Notes under the pieces: model-generated
Told to the model about the DNA's origin: nothing
What the model saw: only the letters and a program-made list of their open reading frames with translations
The model's database searches: none
DNA from: Crocinitomicaceae bacterium
GTDB lineage: Bacteria > Bacteroidota > Bacteroidia > Flavobacteriales_D > Sanyastnellaceae
Assembly (NCBI GenBank): GCA_020848015.1
Contig: JADLBA010000090.1
Coordinates: 1-11,642, forward strand
DNA: 11,642 bases
Reading direction: 5' to 3'
Translations under genes and position numbers: made by a program
Shown here: positions 1 to 6,322 of the stretch, one piece after another
Position numbering within the stretch: the stretch's first letter is position 1
Layout of the letters: the number at the start of each line of letters is the position of its first letter

Positions 1-401
1 CCATTGGCGGATTAGTTGATGCCCCTACATTGGGAACCGATGCGACCAACAAAGACTATGTAGATGCTGCTGTATCTGCCGGTGGCGGCGGCTCACTGCC
101 GACGATGATCAGCGATGAGTCGTCCACCACAATGGATTATGGATCGGCGATGCGCTACTGCCGGAATCTGACAGAGGCCACTTTTTCAGACTGGCATCTA
201 CCCACTTTTGAAGAAATCTCCTATATATATTCCAAGGGAGGAACCAGCGTTTCAAACGAAAACTCTTCGAATTATGTATGGACGGTCGCCCAAGGTGTTT
301 CTAATGGTTATAGTAACAGAATTCAATCAATCCGGTTTAGCGATGGGGTTAATTCCTACAATAGTGGTTCTGCTTTAATTTATGTTCGCTGTGTGAGGTA
401 G
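1..401 (+). CDS. C-terminal part of a tail-fibre-like / DUF1566 (Lcl_C-like) surface protein, 5' end outside window
   Basis: The reading frame is open from the first complete codon at position 3 to the TAG at 399-401, giving 132 visible residues, so the true start lies upstream of the window; the TTG at 30 is an internal codon. The visible part starts with 'GTDATNKDYVDAAV' followed by a short glycine linker. That pattern is typical of phage-tail-fibre-like or collagen-like repeat proteins, which often carry a C-terminal globular domain. The rest resembles a DUF1566/Lcl_C domain: 'YGSAMRYCRNL', then 'DWHLPTFEEISYIY', ending in 'YVRCVR', very like the end of the next gene. The molecular function is unknown; a surface or adhesive role is inferred from the family. 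The next gene on the same strand begins 140 bases downstream. A FISUMP variant is the main alternative to a DUF1566 assignment. Confidence 0.8.
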   Translation, partial: IGGLVDAPTLGTDATNKDYVDAAVSAGGGGSLPTMISDESSTTMDYGSAMRYCRNLTEATFSDWHLPTFEEISYIYSKGGTSVSNENSSNYVWTVAQGVSNGYSNRIQSIRFSDGVNSYNSGSALIYVRCVR

Positions 402-541
402 TCCTGCCCTGCAATATCTTATGCATGAAATACTTCGCATTTATTGTGGATAAGGTTTGTAGTAGTTTGGCACAAAGGGTATTGCAATGATCTAAAAGAG
501 AAAACAGAATTTTTTAAAAAAATTTTTCACCCTTTTTCGAC
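402..541. other. Intergenic spacer with A/T tract upstream of the FISUMP gene
   Basis: This 140-base gap between two same-strand surface-protein genes holds an 8-base palindrome ATTGCAAT at 481-488 and a self-complementary T6-A7 tract around 508-527, ending 14 bases before the ATG at 542. No Shine-Dalgarno sequence is visible, and no good match to the Bacteroidota TAnnTTTG promoter box was found. The A/T tract could be a bent or easily melted leader. I see no convincing terminator after the first gene, so co-transcription of the two genes is possible. Confidence 0.4.
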
Positions 542-1663
542 ATGAACAAAAAAAGGCTTTGTCTCATTACATTGATTATCTGCATAAATGCAATCGTCTC
601 TGCGCAGGGCGTTGCCATTCATCCCGGTGCCACACCGCCAGACAACAGCGCTGCGATGGATATTGACATTCCTGGCAAAGGCACCTTGCTATCGAGAGCA
701 GCGCTCACATCTGTCAGTCTCGCTTCACCTATCGTCAATCCTGCCGCCGGGCTGATCGTCTATAATACCACCCCGGCCAACGGGAATGTCTGTCCTGGTT
801 ATTACTACTGGAACGGCGAATCGCCGGGGCAGTGGATTCGCATGGATAATCAACCCTGCAGTTCTCCTACGGTTACCTGCCAAACTGGATGGAATATCAC
901 TGCGGGACCCACTACCGGAAATCTCGGTTGCGTCACCTTTTTGTATCGCAACAACCCTGTCACCTATACAACCGTACGGGCGGCAGATGGAAGGGAATGG
1001 CTCCGGCAGAATCTCGGCGCAGAAAGAGTGGCCTCCTCTTCTACAGACTATCTCGCTTATGGCGATCTATTCCAGTGGGGAAGATGGGACGACGGACACC
1101 AGGTGATCGAACGTCTCGGCCCAAGCAGTACTTCATTGGGCAACAACAGCAGCGCTTCCGTATCTACCGGCGGAGCGCCCAAGAGGCCAAATGATGTGAG
1201 TCCTGGCCCCGATGCCAATTTTTATTACAACGGTTCCATTTCCTATTTCTGGTGGGGAAACGGTATTTCGTCTGATCTCTACAATGGAACCACAACGGCT
1301 GATGTTACCGCTGGGCGTGGAATTGATCCGTGCAAACAATTACTCGGCGGAAGCTGGCATTTGCCAACGGGAGGTATGGGCGGTGAGTGGGCTACTTGGT
1401 GGGCTGCAGAAGGACTGACCACGGGTGCGGGAGCAAGGCTTGCGGCATTTAATTCGACTCTTCGTTTACCCGCTTCGGGCTGGCGAAGACCGTGGGAAGG
1501 CGCTCTATCTAACGTCGGTGATGAAGGGGTATATCGAAGCGCCACTGCGCATCCTTCAGTTGGCAATCATGCGATGCACTTGTATTTTAGTAATTCCGGG
1601 GGCTGGCCTGAAGATAATTTTTACAGAGCGTGCGGCGCTTCCGTGCGATGCCTACGAAATTGA
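542..1663 (+). CDS. Secreted FISUMP-domain protein (Fibrobacter succinogenes major paralogous domain)
   Basis: The 373-residue product starts with a signal peptide: a basic 'MNKKR', a hydrophobic core, and likely cleavage after 'IVSA' near residue 21. Residues about 22-102 form a Bacteroidota N-terminal module ('SAAMDIDIPGKGTLL', 'IVNPAAGLIVYNT', then 'GYYYWNG' and 'GQWIRM'). Residues about 130-373 match the FISUMP pattern: 'VRAADGREWLRQNLGAERV' (the usual 'W...NL' motif), 'YGDLFQWGR', 'SWHLPTGGMGGEW', 'LPASGWRR' and the terminal 'RACGASVRCLRN'. Its cysteines (for example 113, 130, 264, 363, 370) could form disulfides outside the cell. The ATG at 542 is chosen because it yields the full signal peptide. 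No type IX sorting domain is visible, so how it reaches the surface is unclear. The function of FISUMP domains is not established; binding or adhesion is inference. Confidence 0.9.
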   Translation: MNKKRLCLITLIICINAIVSAQGVAIHPGATPPDNSAAMDIDIPGKGTLLSRAALTSVSLASPIVNPAAGLIVYNTTPANGNVCPGYYYWNGESPGQWIRMDNQPCSSPTVTCQTGWNITAGPTTGNLGCVTFLYRNNPVTYTTVRAADGREWLRQNLGAERVASSSTDYLAYGDLFQWGRWDDGHQVIERLGPSSTSLGNNSSASVSTGGAPKRPNDVSPGPDANFYYNGSISYFWWGNGISSDLYNGTTTADVTAGRGIDPCKQLLGGSWHLPTGGMGGEWATWWAAEGLTTGAGARLAAFNSTLRLPASGWRRPWEGALSNVGDEGVYRSATAHPSVGNHAMHLYFSNSGGWPEDNFYRACGASVRCLRN

Positions 1664-1735
1664 TACATAAAAAATCCAGTATTGAATGCGAATTATTCCA
1701 TAGAATTTATTATTCTATTCATACCTTCGTTGAAG

Positions 1736-1798
1736 ACTCGTGCTTGAGTGTTTCGGGTGCTTTTCATGGGAGTGCCCGGAACCCGCACGAGTATTTTT
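1736..1798 (+). terminator. Long imperfect hairpin followed by T5, probable terminator of the FISUMP gene
   Basis: ACTCGTGC at 1736-1743 pairs perfectly with GCACGAGT at 1785-1792. Inside it, 1750-1761 pairs with 1771-1782 over 12 positions if G-U wobbles are allowed, leaving a 9-base loop. The stem is followed by ATTTTTAC, a short T run on the plus strand. It lies about 70 bases after the FISUMP stop codon. The long two-part stem is larger than a usual terminator, so a structured RNA remains possible. Confidence 0.4.
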
Positions 1799-2040
1799 AC
1801 GCATTGAATAGTAGCGCCTCAAGGATCGGGTTCGGAGGCTCCAATAAAGTTGAATAAGTTCAAAAGCGCTATTCAGCGCCAACGGGAGATTTAATTAGAT
1901 ACCACTTTTGCGGGGTAGTCTGAAAATTAAAATTTCGCGTCTTCATTCCATATCTAAAAAGAAATGAACAAAAAAAATCGTCTCTTGTCTTTCCCGCCAA
2001 CGGCGAATTAATCCCCGCCAAAAAATAAAAAATAGAATTA

Positions 2041-2187
2041 TTGAAAGAATATAAGCAAGGTTTATTGCAGGGCCTGACTCCTAATGTAAAAACAGGGGAT
2101 GCCCTGTCACTGCCAACATCCCAACACGAATATATGGAGGTGAAACGAATCGGGAAGAACTATTCCCCGCAGAATAAGAAACTGTAA
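2041..2187 (+). CDS. Tentative 48-codon small ORF or gene remnant
   Basis: An open frame runs from a TTG at 2041 to TAA at 2185-2187, with an in-frame stop just upstream at 2026-2028. Its 48 residues are mostly hydrophilic, starting 'LKEYKQGLLQGLTPNVKTGD' and ending 'KRIGKNYSPQNKKL'. The composition looks protein-like and basic at the C-terminus, but the start would have to be TTG or another rare codon and no ribosome binding site is seen. The only internal ATG (2134-2136) would leave just 17 residues. I do not recognise a family. It may be the decayed tail of a lost gene or chance. Confidence 0.2.
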   Translation: MKEYKQGLLQGLTPNVKTGDALSLPTSQHEYMEVKRIGKNYSPQNKKL

Positions 2188-2468
2188 AAGCATATCAGGA
2201 AAAAATAACTTTGTAAACGAATAAAAGGATTCACAAAAAAACTGTAATCTCTTTTCAGGACGAGTCAGTATTTATTCAGTGCATTGTCCGTCATCACCAC
2301 CTCCCGTTTGTACAAATTTCCACAGTGATTCTCCGGGACAACTGATCCCGTTCGCAATATTTCTTCAAAGCAGTGGGCAGGTGAAAAAGCAAAAGCGCAG
2401 TGTCACTCCTGACCGGCTTATATTTACACCGCCAAAAAAGAAAATTTTATAACAAACAGGATGCTTTT

Positions 2469-2482
2469 ATCCGGTATCCGGT
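2469..2482. repeat. Two tandem copies of ATCCGGT before gcvP
   Basis: ATCCGGT at 2469-2475 is repeated immediately at 2476-2482, ending 14 bases before the gcvP ATG. It could be a small protein-binding site in the leader or a chance duplication. There is no further evidence of function. Confidence 0.4.
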
Positions 2483-2496
2483 TTTAAACAAAAAAT

Positions 2497-5346
2497 ATGT
2501 CATCTACCCATTTCGCTGCCCGCCATATTGGCCCCAGATCAAATGAAACTAAAGCAATGCTCCAAACAATCGGAGTCCAAAGCATTGACGAATTGATTGA
2601 AAAGACGGTGCCGGCAGCTATACGACTCCAGCAGCCCCTCTCTGTAGGAGCTGCATTGAGTGAGGATACCTACCTTGCAAGGGTATGGAGCCTTGCACAA
2701 AAAAATAAGATACATAAAAGTTATATCGGTATGGGCTACCATCCGACCATTACTCCTGCTGTGATACTTCGCAATGTACTCGAGAACCCCGGCTGGTACA
2801 CAGCCTATACTCCTTACCAGGCAGAGATTGCACAGGGCAGGTTGGAGGCACTGCTGAATTTTCAGACCATCGTTTCCGAGCTTACCGGACTTCCTATTGC
2901 AAATGCAAGTCTGCTCGATGAAGGAACGGCGGCGGCAGAAGCAATGATCCTTTTCCGTCATAGCATGACTAAAGAAAAGGAGCAATCAGGTGCCAATAAG
3001 TTTTTTGTTGACAGAGAGGTTTTTCCACAGACAATAGATGTGCTAAAGGGGCGTGCCTCCCGCCTGAAAGTGGAGCTTGTGGTGGGAAATTATTCCGACC
3101 ATATTTTTACCGGTGACTACTTTGGTGCCATTGTACAATACCCAAACAACAGCGGACAGATCAACGACTACAAACGATTCGCTGAAAATGCACATGCTGC
3201 AGGTGTCTTTATTGCCGCAGCAGCAGACCTGCTCAGTCTTTCCCTGATCACTCCGCCGGGTGAATGGGGTGCTGATGTTTGCTTGGGCAGCTCACAGCGC
3301 TTTGGTGTTCCAATGGGCTATGGCGGGCCCCACGCCGCTTTCTTCTGTGCTAAGGAAGACTTCAAGCGCAATATGCCTGGGCGTATCATTGGTGTTTCGA
3401 AAGACCGGCATGGAAATATGGCTTATCGTATGGCATTGCAGACCCGCGAGCAGCACATCCGCCGGGAAAAGGCAACTTCCAATATTTGTACGGCTCAGGC
3501 GCTGCTGGCAGTTATGAGCTCCATGTATGGAGTATATCACGGCCCTGATGGCATCCTCTCTATCGCTGAAAGGGTGCACCGGTCGGCTTTTGCTCTTGCC
3601 GAAGTTTTGAAAACTAAAGGATTGGAAAATGAAAACACCTCCTTCTTTGACACCATAAAATTAAAAGTTTCGAGCGAATCGAACGTTCGTTCGGTTGCAG
3701 AAAAGATGGGGGTCAACCTCCGATATTTCGGAACCGGCCACGTCGGTATCAGTATCAATGAAGCTACCACAACAGAAGACCTGTCTGAATTAGTAGAAAT
3801 CTTCACCTCTGCCTCCCTTCCCGTTTCCGTTTCTCCGGGTGTGGGATATAAAGGATTTGAGCGCTCATCGTCTTATATGACTCATCCGGTATTCAATACC
3901 CACCACAGTGAAACGGAAATGCTGCGCTACCTGAAAAAATTAGAAAACAAAGACCTCTCACTGGTTCATGCGATGATACCACTTGGATCGTGCACGATGA
4001 AGCTGAATGCCACCAGTGAAATGATTCCGGTTACCTGGCCTGAGTTTGCGAATATTCATCCGTTTGCTCCGGTAGATCAGACTACCGGCTACCAAGAAAT
4101 GCTGCGTGAACTCGAAAATGATCTATGCAAGTGTACCGGATTTGCGGGGGTGTCACTTCAACCCAACTCCGGTGCTCAAGGCGAACTAGCAGGGTTGCTG
4201 GTGATCATGGCCTATCATGCAAGCAGAGGGGAGCAGCAAAGGAATATCTGTCTGATACCATCCTCTGCACATGGTACTAATCCCGCATCGGCAGTGATGG
4301 CTGGATTAGAGGTCGTAGTGGTGAAATGCGACGAAAATGGAAACGTAGATGTCTCGGATTTGAAATTGAAATCGGAGCAATACAAAGATCGTCTCGCAGC
4401 GCTGATGATCACCTATCCTTCCACCCACGGTGTATATGAAGAAGCTATTCGCGAGATTACGCATATTGTGCATGAAAATGGCGGACAGGTTTATATGGAC
4501 GGAGCTAACATGAATGCGCAGGTAGGTCTTACCAATCCCGGTAATATCGGTGCAGATGTCTGTCATCTAAATCTTCACAAAACATTTGCTATACCGCACG
4601 GCGGAGGAGGCCCTGGTGTAGGGCCGATCGGCGTAGCACAACATCTCGTTCCGTTTTTACCCGGTAATCAGGTGATCAAAACAGGCGGAGAACAGGCAAT
4701 TCCCGCTGTGAGCAGTGCGCCTTGGGGAAGCGCATTGATCCTGCTGATCTCTTACGGATATATCAAAATGCTCGGTTCGGAGGGATTAACGAAAGCTACG
4801 TGCTATGCGATCCTCAATGCAAACTATATGCGCGCAAGGTTAGGCAAGCATTATGATGTTCTTTACACAGGAGCACACGGCACAGTAGCACACGAAATGA
4901 TTCTCGACTGCCGCTCGTTTAAGGCTGCCGGTATCGAAGTGGAAGACATTGCAAAACGCCTGATGGATTATGGCTTCCACGCTCCGACGGTATCTTTTCC
5001 GGTGGCTGGTACCTTGATGGTGGAACCCACCGAGAGCGAACCAAAAGCAGAACTCGATCGCTTTTGTGATGCAATGATCGCAATAAGAAAAGAAATCGCT
5101 GAGGTAGAATCGGGTGAAGCAGATAAGCAGGACAATGTATTGAAAATGGCTCCACACACTGCACTTGAACTGACTGCTGATGAATGGCACCACTCTTATT
5201 CGAGAGAAAAGGCGGCCTATCCGGCAGCGATACTCCGGCACAATAAATTCTGGTCCTCCGTTGGAAGAGTGGATAATGCTTATGGCGACAGGAACCTTGT
5301 GTGTACCTGCCCCCCATTAGAAGAATACGAGGCGCTGGGAGTATAA
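2497..5346 (+). CDS. gcvP: Glycine dehydrogenase (aminomethyl-transferring), glycine cleavage system P-protein
   Basis: This cytoplasmic PLP enzyme decarboxylates glycine and passes the aminomethyl group to the lipoyl arm of the H-protein, releasing CO2; with GcvT, GcvH and lipoamide dehydrogenase it feeds one-carbon units to tetrahydrofolate. The 949-residue length is that of the fused single-chain P-protein. It opens with the conserved 'FAARHIGP'. The N-terminal half (about 1-440) is the degenerate subunit-like part, with 'YTPYQAEIAQGRLEALLNFQ' and 'MGYGGPHAAFF'. The C-terminal half carries 'MIPLGSCTMKLN' (493-504) and the PLP site 'HLNLHKTFAIPHGGGGPG', in which Lys695 should form the Schiff base. 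The ATG at 2497 fits the family N-terminus and follows an A-rich leader without Shine-Dalgarno. The frame is intact. gcvT and gcvH are not adjacent, and the flanking genes are unrelated, so it is probably transcribed alone. Confidence 0.98.
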   Translation: MSSTHFAARHIGPRSNETKAMLQTIGVQSIDELIEKTVPAAIRLQQPLSVGAALSEDTYLARVWSLAQKNKIHKSYIGMGYHPTITPAVILRNVLENPGWYTAYTPYQAEIAQGRLEALLNFQTIVSELTGLPIANASLLDEGTAAAEAMILFRHSMTKEKEQSGANKFFVDREVFPQTIDVLKGRASRLKVELVVGNYSDHIFTGDYFGAIVQYPNNSGQINDYKRFAENAHAAGVFIAAAADLLSLSLITPPGEWGADVCLGSSQRFGVPMGYGGPHAAFFCAKEDFKRNMPGRIIGVSKDRHGNMAYRMALQTREQHIRREKATSNICTAQALLAVMSSMYGVYHGPDGILSIAERVHRSAFALAEVLKTKGLENENTSFFDTIKLKVSSESNVRSVAEKMGVNLRYFGTGHVGISINEATTTEDLSELVEIFTSASLPVSVSPGVGYKGFERSSSYMTHPVFNTHHSETEMLRYLKKLENKDLSLVHAMIPLGSCTMKLNATSEMIPVTWPEFANIHPFAPVDQTTGYQEMLRELENDLCKCTGFAGVSLQPNSGAQGELAGLLVIMAYHASRGEQQRNICLIPSSAHGTNPASAVMAGLEVVVVKCDENGNVDVSDLKLKSEQYKDRLAALMITYPSTHGVYEEAIREITHIVHENGGQVYMDGANMNAQVGLTNPGNIGADVCHLNLHKTFAIPHGGGGPGVGPIGVAQHLVPFLPGNQVIKTGGEQAIPAVSSAPWGSALILLISYGYIKMLGSEGLTKATCYAILNANYMRARLGKHYDVLYTGAHGTVAHEMILDCRSFKAAGIEVEDIAKRLMDYGFHAPTVSFPVAGTLMVEPTESEPKAELDRFCDAMIAIRKEIAEVESGEADKQDNVLKMAPHTALELTADEWHHSYSREKAAYPAAILRHNKFWSSVGRVDNAYGDRNLVCTCPPLEEYEALGV

Positions 5347-5383
5347 GAACAACTATTCTGAAAGGGTTGCTACTTCCGCTGTT

Positions 5384-5899
5384 TTACCACCTGTCAAAAT
5401 AATTTTCTCTATTTTTAAAGGAGATATAATTTCCTATTGACCAAGAGCTATTGTTCTTGTAGCAGTTTTTTACTTCTATTTCGTATTTTACTTCTTTGTA
5501 TTCAAAGTTGAGAAATAAGTCTGCACTTTCAATTCCATTTTCTCTTTTGTGGTCAAAGTCAATCAACACAAGTTTTGATTTATTCCAGTCTATACCACGA
5601 TTTTCCGCCTCAGTTCTAAGACCATCATAAGATCGTTTCAGTGATTCTATACTCGATTTGAGGTTGGACTCCAGAGCCTTCATTCTCTCTTCCTTAGCGT
5701 CCTTATCCAATGTTGATACGTCTATCAGTTCCTTATATTCAGAAAGATTGAGCATCAAATCGGCTATCTCTTTGTACCTGTCCCCTGAAATCAATTGAAA
5801 AATTCTTTTTCCAAAATCCTCCATTCCACCATCACTGCACTTGCGATGAGAGCAGGAGGACAGGAGTGAAAGGGGTATAAACAATAGAAGGTATCTCAT
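5384..5899 (-). CDS. Small predicted lipoprotein, function unknown
   Basis: The 171-residue product has a short lipoprotein signal peptide: 'MRYLLLFIPLSLLSSC' with lipobox LSSC and the acylated Cys at position 16, predicting a lipid anchor after export. Residues about 25-101 are charged and largely helical in character, possibly coiled-coil around 66-101 (rich in K, E, L and S). The C-terminal part (about 108-165) has alternating hydrophobic residues suited to beta strands, including 'KLVLIDFDHKRENGIESADL' and 'YEIEVKNC'. Such a helix-then-sheet layout is reminiscent of small NTF2-like lipoproteins, but this is only inference and I do not recognise a family. It converges on gcvP with a 37-base gap lacking a clear terminator. 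The sequence is more A/T-rich than gcvP. The start is fixed by the signal peptide. Confidence 0.8.
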   Translation of the reverse strand: MRYLLLFIPLSLLSSCSHRKCSDGGMEDFGKRIFQLISGDRYKEIADLMLNLSEYKELIDVSTLDKDAKEERMKALESNLKSSIESLKRSYDGLRTEAENRGIDWNKSKLVLIDFDHKRENGIESADLFLNFEYKEVKYEIEVKNCYKNNSSWSIGNYISFKNRENYFDRW

Positions 5900-6077
5900 T
5901 TAATTTTTATTAGGTATTTTTCAACCGGTCTTTTTCTTGAGGGGGCAAAATAAATATCACACACCAATTACTCAATAACAATTCCCCATCATTGATGGTA
6001 TGCTCTTGATCGTTGTAAATATATCATATTTCTACTGGGGAAATAATCGAAGTCATCTAATGGGCTTTCCCTTCTAA

Positions 6078-6236
6078 ATGCAATCCAAAAAAACCTTAAT
6101 GCGTAAGCCTCGGTTGCCCCACCGGCTCTGGCAAATGAGGGATAATGTCCTATTTCGATTCACCAACAATGTGGCATACATTGTGAGAAAAATTTCTCTG
6201 CCTTCTTTCTATGAGATTTTGAATAGCAATGGATAA
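6078..6236 (+). CDS. Possible 52-residue small basic protein
   Basis: An ATG at 6078 opens a frame that ends at TAA 6234-6236; the codon just upstream (6075-6077) is a stop. The peptide begins 'MQSKKTLMRKPRLPHRLWQM' and continues with a more hydrophobic stretch 'VLFRFTNNVAYIVRKISL' before ending 'FYEILNSNG'. A strongly basic, Arg/Pro-rich N-terminus and a hydrophobic middle could fit a small membrane- or nucleic-acid-associated protein, but I recognise no family. Alternative starts are ATG at 6099 and 6135. No Shine-Dalgarno is seen, which is not informative in this phylum. It sits between the divergent lipoprotein gene and the large secreted protein gene, in the same direction as the latter, 86 bases before it. 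Chance is a real alternative for an ORF of this size. Confidence 0.3.
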   Translation: MQSKKTLMRKPRLPHRLWQMRDNVLFRFTNNVAYIVRKISLPSFYEILNSNG

Positions 6237-6259
6237 TTTAATTAATTTCGTTATGTAAT

Positions 6260-6297
6260 TCAGTCGGTGAACTTGTTTGATAATCAAATAAGACTGA
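6260..6297. promoter_or_regulatory. Nested inverted repeat upstream of the glycine-rich-domain gene
   Basis: TCAGTC at 6260-6265 pairs with GACTGA at 6292-6297. Centred inside it is the near-palindrome TTTGAT-A-ATCAAA at 6276-6288. The outer arm ends 25 bases before the ATG at 6323. The arrangement could be an operator for a dimeric regulator or a leader stem-loop. TTTG at 6276-6279 could also act as a -33 element, but the matching -7 position reads TACTTCAC, a poor fit. Confidence 0.3.
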
Positions 6298-6322
6298 TTA
6301 CTTCACTTTAACTAACCCATCC

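Larger units (their letters stand above)
1664..2496. other. 833-base intergenic region with hairpins and no confident gene
   Basis: The first part (about 1700-1880) is rich in small inverted repeats: ATAGAAT/ATTCTAT at 1700-1718, a long hairpin at 1736-1792, GCCTC/GAGGC around 1816-1840, and a tight GCGCT-ATTC-AGCGC hairpin at 1866-1879. A 9-base word CGCCAACGG occurs at 1877-1885 and again at 1995-2003. A tentative ORF lies at 2041-2187. Before gcvP, TATATTTA at 2419-2426 matches the Bacteroidota -7 box TAnnTTTG in all but the last base, but no TTTG -33 element is seen at the expected distance, so it is only a weak promoter candidate. No glycine riboswitch was recognised upstream of gcvP. 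The minus strand shows only very short open stretches. Confidence 0.5.
5900..6322. other. Intergenic region between divergent lipoprotein and glycine-rich-domain genes
   Basis: This 423-base gap separates two divergently transcribed genes, so it should hold promoters for both. On the minus strand, TTATTTTG (plus positions around 5946-5953) differs from the TAnnTTTG box at one fixed position, a weak candidate for the lipoprotein gene. A 52-codon ORF lies at 6078-6236, and inside it 6108-6118 pairs imperfectly with 6130-6140 (CCTC..TTGCC with GGCAA..GAGG). A TTAATTAA palindrome occurs around 6238-6245 and a nested dyad at 6260-6297. Confidence 0.45.

Noticed and set aside
1736..1792. Integron attC site
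   Set aside because: The imperfect stem is suggestive, but the GTTRRRY and RYYYAAC core boxes are absent and no integrase is nearby.
1715..1804. 29-codon minus-strand ORF across the long hairpin
   Set aside because: Very short, made up mostly of His, Lys, Ser and Arg, and fully explained by the hairpin sequence.
1630..1857. 75-codon plus-strand ORF overlapping the end of the FISUMP gene
   Set aside because: It starts inside the FISUMP gene in another frame, contains the long hairpin at 1736-1792, and its residues show no family pattern.
2188..2496. Glycine riboswitch controlling gcvP
   Set aside because: I could not find the conserved glycine-aptamer sequence blocks or a plausible tandem aptamer in the leader.
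4840..5317. Minus-strand ORFs of 130 or so codons opposite gcvP
   Set aside because: They lie wholly within the intact, strongly conserved gcvP frame and are cysteine- and histidine-rich in the way typical of antisense shadow frames.
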